The notes beneath the pieces are model-generated. The model searched no databases. It was not told the origin of the DNA and saw only the letters and a list, made by a program, of their open reading frames with translations. Of a DNA stretch of 64,000 bases, positions 42,635 to 50,304 are shown in pieces. A program made the position numbers and the translations under genes. How positions within the stretch are numbered: the first letter of the stretch is position 1; every line of letters starts with the position of its first letter. The stretch is from Ardenticatenaceae bacterium (GTDB lineage Bacteria; Chloroflexota; Anaerolineae; Promineifilales; Promineifilaceae), in assembly GCA_020634495.1 (NCBI GenBank), contig JACKBR010000020.1, positions 1 to 64,000 on the forward strand. The letters run 5' to 3'.

Positions 42635-42691
42635 AACCTCCCGGAGGTTTTGCTCACGTTGGTGCCAGAGATGTGAAACCTCCGGGAGGTT
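42635..42691. repeat. AACCTCCCGGAGGTTT inverted pair
   Basis: AACCTCCCGGAGGTTT (42635-42650) and its exact reverse complement AAACCTCCGGGAGGTT (42676-42691) flank 25 bp in the purD leader. Each copy is itself nearly palindromic, so cruciform or alternative hairpins can form. Confidence 0.6.
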
Positions 42692-42783
42692 GCGGTTAGG
42701 TAGATACGGCCGTATCGCGCTATGAAGTTTGGTTATCTATTTGGTGAAAAGTAACGGAGTTGTCCCGTGACGCTTAAGTATAA

Positions 42784-42907
42784 GGGTTACCCCAGGTAAC
42801 CCCTGTCACCCAAACGGGTACATTCACGGGTGAAAAGTAGATCCGCAGATTGACGCAGATTTCGCAGATTAAAACAGAAATCTGTGCTCATCTGCGAAAT
42901 CTGCGGA
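42784..42907 (-). repeat. Hairpins and CGCAGAT repeats between LuxR gene and purD
   Basis: GGGTTACC/GGTAACCC (42784-42802) is a perfect 8-bp stem with a 3-nt loop. Then ATCCGCAGATT...AATCTGCGGAT (42841-42907) is a long imperfect palindrome of CGCAGAT words, followed by ACTCTGTGAACTCTGTGG, which runs into the LuxR stop codon at 42939. The gap 42613-42938 holds no gene that I can support. Confidence 0.55.
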
Positions 42908-42938
42908 TAAATCTCTCTAAACTCTGTGAACTCTGTGG

Positions 42939-45593
42939 CTAATCCAAAAGATGAAGATCGCGGGCGCGGGCGACGGCCTGGGTGCGGTTGTTGACGTCTA
43001 GCTTGGCGTAGAGCCGCCGGGTGTGGGCTTTGATCGTGTTGAGGGAGAGGATCATCTCGTTGGCGATGTCGCGGTTGGTGCGGCCTGCCGCCAGATGGCG
43101 CAGCACATCCAGCTCGCGCGGGCTGAGGGGCTGGATGGCGGGAGCCGGGGCGCTGTTTTCCGGGTCGCAGTGGGCGAGCAGGGTGCGGGCATAGCTTGCC
43201 GTGACGGGATTGTTGGCCGCCAGATGCAGCAGGCGGTGCAGCGCCGGGTCGGGCACATCGAGGAAGAGGCGCACGTAGCCGCCGGGTTCGGCCTGGGTAA
43301 GCGTTTGTTGGAAGAGGGGAACGGCCGTATCCAGCGCTCCCATCTTGGCCTGCACGAGCGCTTGCAAAAGGGAGACACGCAGCCCAAAACTTTTGCTCTG
43401 CCGTTCCTCAGCAAATTCACAAAGCACGTCCAGCACCGGCAGCACAGCCGCGTACTCCCGATTGGCCACGTGGAAATTGGCCAAAAGCAGGTACGTGCCG
43501 GGGAGTTCTCGAATCTTTTCGGCATCGGCGTCAATGGCAACGCCCAGGCCGTCGGCCCACTGGCGCACCAGGCGCATGTCGCCCCGCTGCAAAGCCATCT
43601 CAGCCCGGAAGCTGGAAATGGTGGGGGATTGAAGCTGCTGCTCCAGGGCAACAACCAACGAGTCGGCGGCAGGCCAATCGTCCAGGGTGAGCCAAAGTTG
43701 GGCCAGCGCTTCGCGGCTGTAGATGAGCATTTTGTGGTCGCCGCTGCGTTCGGCGCAGGCCAGGGCGTGGCGCAGATGGGTTTCTGCCTCGCCCAGGCGG
43801 TTCCATTCGTAGAGCAGCTTGCCCAGACCCAGGTGCATAAAGCCCACGGCGGCAGAACTGGCTGATTGGGAAACGGCCGTTGCCAGCCCTCGTTCATAAA
43901 TGGCAAACGCTTCTTTGAGCTGCGCCTGCCGCTCGTGAGTTTGGCCCCAGTAAAAGGTGGCAAACATCACCGCCCACAGGCCGGGATCGTGGGTGCTGTT
44001 TTGGGCGGCTTCGGCAAAGGCGTCACGGGCGGCGTCTAGCTCGGCCCGCTGCAAATGGGAAAATCCCAAATTGATAGCCACTTCGCTGCGCAGCATGTGC
44101 TGGTCTTCTGGCAATTTGGACAAGGCTTTGGTAGAAAACTTTATGTTAATTTCCGTATCGCCGGTGATCATGGCCAATCGTGCCCGCAGCGCAGACCATT
44201 CGCCCCAAAGCAAGGCGGTGTCTAGCTGGTCGCTGATGGCTTCCAGCAGCCGTTTGGCCTGGCCAAATTCCCCGGTGCGAATGAGCGACCAGATGTAAAA
44301 CAGCGTCAGGCGGGGCCGCGCCGTTTGGCGTTCTTCGGGCAGGGCTTCGACCCATTGGCGCAAGGTGATGCCTTCGCCAAACATGAGCACATCGCGGGCG
44401 ACTGCTTCCATGAGGGTTGTGGCCAGATCGTAGTCGGCGGCGGCCAGGGCGTGGTCCACGGCGATGAGCGATTGGCCGTTTTCGTGGTACCAGCAAGCGG
44501 CTTGCTGGTGCAGGTGGGCAATGTGGTCTAGGGATTTTTGCTGTTGGAGACGGCCGTTCAAAAAGTCGCCAAACAAATGGTGGTAACGATACCAACGCCG
44601 CTCGGCATCCAACGGTACTAAAAATAGGTTGGCCGCTTCAATTTGCTCCAGAAGCTGCTGGCAAGGCTGGCCGGTGAGTTGTTCACACAAACTGGCGTTG
44701 AACTGGCTGAGAACGGCCGTTTGCAATAAAAATTCCTGAATTTCGGCGGGCTGGCGACTCAGCACCTGATCGGCTAAATAATCCACCAGGTAGCGCTGGC
44801 TGCCAGAAAACGCCTCTGGCAGCGAGACCGATTCTTGCAGGGCCAGGGCGATAAGCTGCAAGCCCGTAACCCAGCCTTCAACTTGTTCGTCGAGCTGGGC
44901 GATTTGGCTGCTGGTGAGCTGCAAGCCCATCGTTTGCTGGAGAAATTGGGCGGCTTCGTCGGGCGTAAAGCGCAGGTCGCGGCTGCCAATCCAGTTAAGT
45001 GCGCCACGCGCCCGCAGCAGGGCCAGCGGCAAGGGCGGCTCGCTGCGGCTGGTGATGATGAGGTGCAGCTGCACGGGCATGTTTTGCAAAATGAAGGTAG
45101 TGGCTTCATGCACGGCGGGGGTTGTTATTAAATGGTAGTCGTCGAGAACGACAACGGCCGTTTCTTCCCCCAGCGCCAGATCGTTGAGCAGGGCGGTGAG
45201 GATGGCTTCGGTGTCGTTGTAGAGGTAGGTGGACGTGAGCCGAGCCAGGGCCGCTTCGCCAATTTCCTCGCGCACGGTGCCGATGGCGGCAAACAGGTAG
45301 GCCAGAAAGCGGGCTTCATCGTTGTCGTTGGCGTCCAGCGACAGCCAGGCGACGGGCCGGGCCATCTGGGCAATCCACTGGCTGGCCAGGGTGGTTTTGC
45401 CGTAGCCAGCGGGGCCGGTGATGAGGGTGAGCTTGGGTTGGATGCTGCCTTCGGGGGAAACGGCCGTATTCAATTGATCCAGCAGCCGGGGGCGGAAGAC
45501 GGGGTTGGTGCGCAGTCTGGGCAGGGTGAGCTTGGTTTGCAGCAACGGCCGTTTGGGTGATTCAACGTCAGTTTTAAGGTTCGCCTGTTCCAT
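42939..45593 (-). CDS. MalT-type LuxR regulator (STAND ATPase)
   Basis: 884 residues from ATG 45593. The N-terminal ATPase has Walker A TLITGPAGYGKTTLASQW and Walker B AVVVLDDYHLI. The middle is a long helical repeat region of TPR type (about residues 380-800). The C-terminal 65 residues are a LuxR helix-turn-helix: LSPRELDVLRHLAAGRTNRD followed by LSLNTIKAHTRRLYAKLDV. MalT-type proteins bind an inducer and ATP, oligomerise and activate transcription. The inducer is unknown. There is no ribosome-binding site; a perfect TATAAT box (45600-45605) ends 6 nt before the ATG, so the message is probably leaderless. It is divergent from the selenoprotein candidate, with only 53 bp between their starts. 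Confidence 0.93.
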   Translation of the reverse strand: MEQANLKTDVESPKRPLLQTKLTLPRLRTNPVFRPRLLDQLNTAVSPEGSIQPKLTLITGPAGYGKTTLASQWIAQMARPVAWLSLDANDNDEARFLAYLFAAIGTVREEIGEAALARLTSTYLYNDTEAILTALLNDLALGEETAVVVLDDYHLITTPAVHEATTFILQNMPVQLHLIITSRSEPPLPLALLRARGALNWIGSRDLRFTPDEAAQFLQQTMGLQLTSSQIAQLDEQVEGWVTGLQLIALALQESVSLPEAFSGSQRYLVDYLADQVLSRQPAEIQEFLLQTAVLSQFNASLCEQLTGQPCQQLLEQIEAANLFLVPLDAERRWYRYHHLFGDFLNGRLQQQKSLDHIAHLHQQAACWYHENGQSLIAVDHALAAADYDLATTLMEAVARDVLMFGEGITLRQWVEALPEERQTARPRLTLFYIWSLIRTGEFGQAKRLLEAISDQLDTALLWGEWSALRARLAMITGDTEINIKFSTKALSKLPEDQHMLRSEVAINLGFSHLQRAELDAARDAFAEAAQNSTHDPGLWAVMFATFYWGQTHERQAQLKEAFAIYERGLATAVSQSASSAAVGFMHLGLGKLLYEWNRLGEAETHLRHALACAERSGDHKMLIYSREALAQLWLTLDDWPAADSLVVALEQQLQSPTISSFRAEMALQRGDMRLVRQWADGLGVAIDADAEKIRELPGTYLLLANFHVANREYAAVLPVLDVLCEFAEERQSKSFGLRVSLLQALVQAKMGALDTAVPLFQQTLTQAEPGGYVRLFLDVPDPALHRLLHLAANNPVTASYARTLLAHCDPENSAPAPAIQPLSPRELDVLRHLAAGRTNRDIANEMILSLNTIKAHTRRLYAKLDVNNRTQAVARARDLHLLD

Positions 45594-45599
45594 CTGGCT

Positions 45600-45605
45600 A
45601 TTATA
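45600..45605 (-). promoter_or_regulatory. -10 box of the LuxR gene (leaderless start)
   Basis: TATAAT on the minus strand, 6 nt before ATG 45593, places the predicted transcription start on or next to the start codon. No good -35 match is seen 17 nt upstream (AATCAG). Confidence 0.6.
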
Positions 45606-45646
45606 CACTACTGTTATCGATACTGATTCCACGTCTGGAGGTTTGA

Positions 45647-46030
45647 ATGAAACGTTGGTTTTGGGGAACGGCCGTATCCCTTATGGTTCTGCTATTTGCT
45701 ACCGTCAGCTGTGGCTCCGGTAGCGAAGAATCAGAGGCGCTGCCAGACATTGCAGGCCCGGCTTTTGTGTTGTTTTACACAGACAATTGAAGCCCCTGAG
45801 AGGAATTTGCGCCCATCGTGAATGGGCTAGAAGCGGAATTTGGGGAAGATGTTGAGTTTGTGCGGCTGAATGCCGCCGAGTCAGAAGTTTTGCAATTACA
45901 GCAAACCTATGGTCTGCGCGGGCATCCGTCGGTGGCTATTTTGGACAGCGCCGGGGAGGTGGCGGCGCTTTACTTTGGCCCAGAAACGGCCGAAACGTTG
46001 CGCAACAAGCTAAATGAGACGATTGAGTAA
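45647..46030 (+). CDS. Thioredoxin-like lipoprotein, probable UxxU selenoprotein
   Basis: 127 residues if two in-frame UGA codons (45788-45790 and 45797-45799, codons 48 and 51) are read through. The start has GGAGG 6 nt upstream. A signal peptide (MKRWFWGTAVSLMVLLF) ends in a lipobox-like TVSC, C22. The fold matches thioredoxin: AFVLFYTD, then N-UGA-S-P-UGA-E-EFAPIVNGL, then LRGHPSVAILDSAGEVAALYFG with the cis-Pro. The two UGA codons occupy exactly the two cysteine places of the CxxC active site, and the frame continues normally after them. UGA is an ordinary stop elsewhere in the window (P450, repeat lipoprotein), so it is not reassigned. Selenocysteine at both places is the best explanation; a pseudogene with two coincident nonsense changes is the alternative. 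Automatic gene calling would give only the fragment from 45818. Confidence 0.75.
45800..45832 (+). promoter_or_regulatory. SECIS-like hairpin of the selenoprotein candidate
   Basis: GCCCAT (45811-45816) and ATGGGC (45822-45827) form a perfect 6-bp stem with loop CGTGA, which contains the GU expected at the apex of bacterial SECIS elements. The loop G at 45818 is 19 nt after the second UGA and 28 nt after the first, within the usual 16-37 nt range. It lies inside the coding sequence, as bacterial SECIS elements do. Confidence 0.55.
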
Positions 46031-46033
46031 CGT

Positions 46034-46987
46034 TTAGGGGATTTGCTCGATGGTGACGGTTGCCAACAAACCCGCGTGATCAGACAGCCAGAGACGGCCG
46101 TTTGCCACGGCAAAAGGTTCCGCAAATACCTGCTCAATTGCTAAGATGTTGAGCAGTTGCCTTGTGCCAGGCACCATGAATACATAATCGACCCGCACTT
46201 GTAGCTCACTGGCTGGCGAATTAGACAGATCGGTTACGCAGCAGCTTGCGCCCGGATCGTTTGGATTTAAGAGGTGAAAGCTGTCTTGCCAAACATTCGT
46301 CAGGTGCAAAATTTGGGGGGAATCTGCCACAGCATTGAAGTCGCCAGCGACCAAGGCTGCATCCTGCGCCTCCTTCTGCACAAAAGAAAGCAGCGATTCC
46401 GCTTGCGATGCGTTAATGGACGCTTTGCCATTGGTAAGATGTGTGACGAAAAGGTCAATATTGCCTTGGGGTGTCTCTGCCGTGGCGTGCAGCGCCATTC
46501 GATTTTCAAAAAATCCAGCGACCGGCCGTAGCTCTGTAAAGCTTAAGTTCTTGAGCGGGTATTGGCTCAAAATAGCCAGCCCTTCCTCGAACCCAATTAA
46601 CTTGCGGTTCCCATTGGCGCGTAAATAGACGTAATTAAATCCATGCTGCTCAGCCAATTGCTGGGCAATCTGGCCGTGTTCATTTGTCCAGGGAACCTCT
46701 TGCAGCAGGACAATGTCTATGCCTAAACGGCCGATTTCTGCACTAAGCAAGGACGTCCGTTCTTCCAGGTGGGTAAAATTTGGAAAGCCATGCAGCATGT
46801 TTAGGGAGAGTATGTGTATTGGATCAACTTCGTCAGAATGGTCAACTTTTTTGGCACATGTATCAGGACAGGCAATGAGTTCTGTTCCTGGCCGGCTCAC
46901 GTTCAACAGCCATACAATTGAGGCCGGAATCAAAATGAGAAGCAACCAGCTTACCTTGAGGCGTTTCACCCCTTTTCGTTTTAGTGA
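46034..46987 (-). CDS. Endonuclease/exonuclease/phosphatase family protein, membrane anchored
   Basis: 317 residues from ATG 46987, chosen because it gives a basic N-terminus and then a single hydrophobic anchor (KVSWLLLILIPASIVWLLNV); ATG 47056 in the same frame is a possible longer start. The EEP fold is shown by LSLNMLHGFPN (metal Asn), IVLLQEVPWTNEHG (metal Glu), AALVAGDFNAVAD (catalytic Asp and Asn), RVDYVFM and WLSDHAGLLATV (catalytic His). These enzymes cleave phosphodiesters or phosphomonoesters in DNA, lipids or signalling molecules; the secreted topology favours an external substrate such as a sphingomyelin or nucleic acid. It converges with the selenoprotein candidate and diverges from the kinase gene. 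Confidence 0.87.
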   Translation of the reverse strand, partial: SLKRKGVKRLKVSWLLLILIPASIVWLLNVSRPGTELIACPDTCAKKVDHSDEVDPIHILSLNMLHGFPNFTHLEERTSLLSAEIGRLGIDIVLLQEVPWTNEHGQIAQQLAEQHGFNYVYLRANGNRKLIGFEEGLAILSQYPLKNLSFTELRPVAGFFENRMALHATAETPQGNIDLFVTHLTNGKASINASQAESLLSFVQKEAQDAALVAGDFNAVADSPQILHLTNVWQDSFHLLNPNDPGASCCVTDLSNSPASELQVRVDYVFMVPGTRQLLNILAIEQVFAEPFAVANGRLWLSDHAGLLATVTIEQIP

Positions 46988-47058
46988 CATGGCTCCAATG
47001 TACTGCGACATGGCAGAAAAGGCGATTTTATAAACGTTTTCTTCATATTGTTCCATGC

Positions 47059-47064
47059 TACAAT
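47059..47064 (+). promoter_or_regulatory. -10 box of the kinase gene
   Basis: TACAAT lies 7 nt before ATG 47072, so this ATG may be a leaderless start. An earlier in-frame ATG (47063) overlaps the box itself, which argues against it. Confidence 0.4.
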
Positions 47065-47071
47065 GACACAA

Positions 47072-48505
47072 ATGAAACGCCCATCTTCGCCACGTAGTCA
47101 AGGTCGTTCTGAACGGCGTGCCTTCTTGCAGGCTTTGTTCACCCCGCCAACTTTTGCCGATCCACAGAAAAATGTTTTAGCGCAAACGCTCCACTATTTG
47201 TTGATGCTGGCTGTGGTGCTTTCTGGCGGTTATGGCGTTTTGACCTGGTTTATTGCCACAGAACCATCAGGCTCCATTTTGAGTGGCAGCATGATGGCAA
47301 TTTCTTTGGCGCTCTTTTGGCAACTGCGCCAAAGGAGAATCCGGCTGGTTAGCAGCGTATTGGTTGCCTCCGGGTATTTAGCAATTATGACGTCGCTGTT
47401 CATGAATGGGGGCATTCGGGATGAGGCGGCGTTGGTATTAATTGCGCTCCTTTCGATTGCGGGTTTTTTGTTGGGGATGCAGGTTGTTATTCCGCTGGGG
47501 ATTATAACGGCCGTTGTCCTCATCATTAACTTTTTTGCAGAGCGGCTTGAACTTATCCCAGAAGTGGAACATTTATCGCCAGTGGCGGTGGATGAACTCA
47601 TGCTGGCGCTCATCGCGGTTTTTGTGACAACCATCATTCTTTACCAAATTACCAGGCTGATGAACCGCAACACGGATCAGATTGAAGCGCAGGCTAAATT
47701 CTTGAGTGAGCGGAATATTCAGTTAAAGGAGACGCAGACGGCTTTGATTATTGCCAAAGAACAGGCGGAAGAAGCGTCTCGCTCGCGCACCGTCTTTTTC
47801 TCGCGCATGAGCCACGATTTGCGCACGCCTTTGAGCGGTCTGCTGGGGATGGTGAACCATTTGTTGAGTGATGGGACACGGCTAGAACCGGATGAGCAGC
47901 AGGAATTTCTTCAGGGGATTCAGCGTAGCGGGGCGCATTTGCTCAACCTGATCAACGATTTGCTAGATATTGCCCGCCTTGAGGCGCAGCAGTTACCGCT
48001 GCACATCCATCCAATGTCTCTTTTTATGGGCCTTGCTGAGGTGGCCATGATGCTGCGCCATACGGCCGAAAGCAAAGGATTGGCGTTGCTTTTACAAATT
48101 GATGAAAACATTCCAGAGACTGTTTATGCGGATGAACAGCGGCTCCAGCAAATTTTTATTAACCTGGTAGGAAATGGAATCAAGTTTACCGACAGTGGCC
48201 AGGTGTCGCTGATTGTGACGGCCGTTTCCCAAGAAAGTGGGGGTGAAGGTGTGGATGAAACGGCCGTTTCCACCATCCAGTTTGAGGTCATCGATACCGG
48301 CCGGGGCATTGCCCCTCAGGAGCTAGAAAAGATTTTTGATCCCTTTGTGCAGGGCGTACAAGACCATTTAGATATGCCCGGCACTGGATTGGGTCTGGCA
48401 ATTTGCCGCCAGTTGGTGGAAGTGATGGGCGGCAAGCTTCAAGTTGAAAGTGCTTTAGGCCAGGGCAGTCGTTTTTGGTTTACCCTCAAGCTGGCAGCGG
48501 CCTAG
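47072..48505 (+). CDS. Membrane sensor histidine kinase
   Basis: 477 residues from ATG 47072 (47063 is also in frame). Six hydrophobic helices (for example TLHYLLMLAVVLSGGYGVL, VVIPLGIITAVVLIINFF, LMLALIAVFVTTIILYQI) form a membrane sensor without a large outer domain. The HisKA box is FFSRMSHDLRTPLSGLLGM, followed by the ATPase domain with INLVGNGIKFTDSG (N-box), VIDTGRGIAPQELEKIFDPF (G1 and F-box) and GTGLGLAICRQLVE (G2). It is a complete, orphan kinase; no response regulator gene is adjacent. The DUF1801 gene converges on its 3' end. Confidence 0.93.
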   Translation: MKRPSSPRSQGRSERRAFLQALFTPPTFADPQKNVLAQTLHYLLMLAVVLSGGYGVLTWFIATEPSGSILSGSMMAISLALFWQLRQRRIRLVSSVLVASGYLAIMTSLFMNGGIRDEAALVLIALLSIAGFLLGMQVVIPLGIITAVVLIINFFAERLELIPEVEHLSPVAVDELMLALIAVFVTTIILYQITRLMNRNTDQIEAQAKFLSERNIQLKETQTALIIAKEQAEEASRSRTVFFSRMSHDLRTPLSGLLGMVNHLLSDGTRLEPDEQQEFLQGIQRSGAHLLNLINDLLDIARLEAQQLPLHIHPMSLFMGLAEVAMMLRHTAESKGLALLLQIDENIPETVYADEQRLQQIFINLVGNGIKFTDSGQVSLIVTAVSQESGGEGVDETAVSTIQFEVIDTGRGIAPQELEKIFDPFVQGVQDHLDMPGTGLGLAICRQLVEVMGGKLQVESALGQGSRFWFTLKLAAA

Positions 48506-48528
48506 ATGGGGAAGAAAGCGCCAACGTC

Positions 48529-48903
48529 TTACTTTTTCAACTTAGGCAGATGTTTAGAGGCAGCAACGACCAGATCATGCAGAGCTGGGTTTTGTAGCTG
48601 TTCTGGATGGCTAATTTTGATGTGGCGGAGGTTTTTGCCGCTGCCTTCCAGCAGCTTTTCCGGGTCGGGCAGGTCGCTGCCGTAATAAAAGCCAAGGTTG
48701 AGGCGTGCTTTGAACAAGGCAATGTAGCAAAACTGTTCCGACATTTTCTTGGGGCCAACACCGTAACCGGCGATGTTTTGGTTGAGCCAGACCACTTCTA
48801 CCACGTTGGGCATCACGTTTTGAATCACCGTTTTGGCCTGCCTTGCCAGGGCAGCTACTTCCGGGCTGGCGCTGGTTAGCATTTCTTCAAAATCATTGCT
48901 CAT
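48529..48903 (-). CDS. DUF1801-family protein
   Basis: 124 residues with the DUF1801 pattern: a helical start (FEEMLTSASPEVAALARQAK), PNVVEVVWLNQNIAGYGVGP and FCYIALFKARLNLGFYYGSD. Proteins of this group (YdhG-like) are small, soluble and poorly characterised. GGAGG lies 7 nt before the ATG. It is a single gene; upstream lie remnants of CGCAGAG-type repeats (48926-49050) and nothing else that I can support. Confidence 0.82.
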   Translation of the reverse strand: MSNDFEEMLTSASPEVAALARQAKTVIQNVMPNVVEVVWLNQNIAGYGVGPKKMSEQFCYIALFKARLNLGFYYGSDLPDPEKLLEGSGKNLRHIKISHPEQLQNPALHDLVVAASKHLPKLKK

Positions 48904-49064
48904 TATTTACCTCCTTCGAAAATAATTTAACCGCGGAGAACGCAGAGAAAAATTTGGTAAATCTGCGCAATCTGCTGATTTTCATTCATGGTGGTCAACG
49001 ACAGTCGGTGTCGTCTCCTAAAAAAAGCGGAGCGCAGAGTTTCACAAAGAAATTTGCGAATTAT

Positions 49065-49550
49065 TTAGCTGAGGTCAAACGGCCGTTCTGCAAAGTAGTC
49101 GCGTAGGTCGGCAGGCCACAGCTGGCGCATATGCTCGGCGCGGGCAATGACCGGGGCAAGCCAATGGCGCTGCGGCAAAAAGTCACGCGCTTCGGCGGCG
49201 GTGAACCAGTGATGGGCGTCGTGTTCGGCGCTGAGCTGCACGACGCTGGCGCTGGGAATGGTGCAGGCGTAAGCGACGCCCAAAAGTTCCGTTTCCGGGC
49301 TGGCCGGGCCGCGATAAAAGTGGGTGGTTCCCAAAATGAATTCAATTTGGGGCCGCACGCCAATTTCCTCGGTTACCTCGCGGTAGAGGGCTGCTTCAAA
49401 CCCCTCGCCCTGGTCTACCCGCCCGGTTACACATTCCCAGGTTCCGGCTCCCACATCTTTGCTGCTGGCCCGCTGGAGGATGAGGTAACGGCCGTTTTCC
49501 AATTCGCGTACCAGGGCCATGATGCCACCTAAAAATCTTCCGACACTCAT
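49065..49550 (-). CDS. NUDIX hydrolase
   Basis: 161 residues from ATG 49550, whose ATGA overlaps the stop of the methyltransferase gene; ATG 49520 with AGGTGG before it is an alternative. The NUDIX box is GRVDQGEGFEAALYREVTEEIGV, which fits Gx5Ex7REUXEEXGU. The fold around it (YLILQRASSKDVGAGTWECV, HDAHHWFTAAEARDFL) resembles NUDIX enzymes acting on nucleoside diphosphate derivatives or dihydroneopterin triphosphate. Last gene of a three-gene operon with an MFS transporter and a methyltransferase. Confidence 0.9.
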   Translation of the reverse strand: MSVGRFLGGIMALVRELENGRYLILQRASSKDVGAGTWECVTGRVDQGEGFEAALYREVTEEIGVRPQIEFILGTTHFYRGPASPETELLGVAYACTIPSASVVQLSAEHDAHHWFTAAEARDFLPQRHWLAPVIARAEHMRQLWPADLRDYFAERPFDLS

Positions 49551-50281
49551 GGTTTTACCCCGCTGTAAAGCACATGCCCCGCCAAAGCCCAATGCAGGTC
49601 AACGGCCGTAAACCCGGCCTGCTCTAACCATTTAAGCTGATCCAGCAAGCTGCTCGGCTTGTCTATGGCTTCCGTTGGGTCTTCTGGGTAGCGGTAGAGG
49701 TTCCATTTTAGCCGTTCAAAATGGGCCAGGGCGTTGTCGTTGCCATCAAGCTGCTGGCTGCGCTGGCGCACGGCTTCGTCCCACGCCTGGGCGGCAACGG
49801 CCGTTCCCAAGGCACGGGTTGGCGCTACCAGATCAGCAATTACCACCACGCCGCCAGGCAGCAGCATCTGGGCCAAATCCAGGAACAGCCGCAGCTTGTC
49901 TGGCCCATCCAGGTGGTGAATGGTTAACGAACTGACAACGGCGTGAAAGGTTGGTTTGGCGGTGCGCCATTCCCCTTCGGCCAAATCGAACTGGCGCGGC
50001 ACGAAGCGGTTTCCGTAATGGGCCAGTCGGGCCTGGGCTTGTTCCAGCATGGCTGGCGAAAGATCATAGCCATGCAGCGTAATGCCAGGGAAGCGTCGCA
50101 GCAAGGTCTCGGCCAGCAGTCCCTCGCCGCAGCTCAGTTCCAGAATCTGGGCGGGCTGGTCGGCCAAAGGAATAAGGTCGGCAATGGTTTGCATTTGATA
50201 TTCACGCTGGGGCACAAAGTAACGGCCGTAATCAATAAAATCTTGCGAATCATTTTCTTGCCATGAAGCTGCTTGTGTCAT
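49547..50281 (-). CDS. Class I SAM-dependent methyltransferase
   Basis: 244 residues from ATG 50281 (AGGAGA, 4-5 nt spacer). The SAM-binding motif I is AQILELSCGEGLLAETLL, followed by TLHGYDLSPAMLEQAQARL (acidic end of strand 2) and FHAVVSSLTIHHLDGPDKL. It is a soluble small-molecule methyltransferase of the Methyltransf_11/25 type; the substrate is unknown. It lies 23 bp after the MFS gene and overlaps the NUDIX gene by 4 bp, so the three are co-expressed. Confidence 0.9.
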   Translation of the reverse strand: MTQAASWQENDSQDFIDYGRYFVPQREYQMQTIADLIPLADQPAQILELSCGEGLLAETLLRRFPGITLHGYDLSPAMLEQAQARLAHYGNRFVPRQFDLAEGEWRTAKPTFHAVVSSLTIHHLDGPDKLRLFLDLAQMLLPGGVVVIADLVAPTRALGTAVAAQAWDEAVRQRSQQLDGNDNALAHFERLKWNLYRYPEDPTEAIDKPSSLLDQLKWLEQAGFTAVDLHWALAGHVLYSGVKP

Positions 50282-50304
50282 AGTTTCTCCTGAAAATTGG
50301 TGGC

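Noticed and set aside
45788..45799. UGA read as tryptophan or as an ordinary stop in the thioredoxin-like gene
   Set aside because: UGA ends other genes normally here, for example the P450, so the code is standard. A plain stop would leave a thioredoxin fold cut exactly at its two active-site residues, with the rest still intact.
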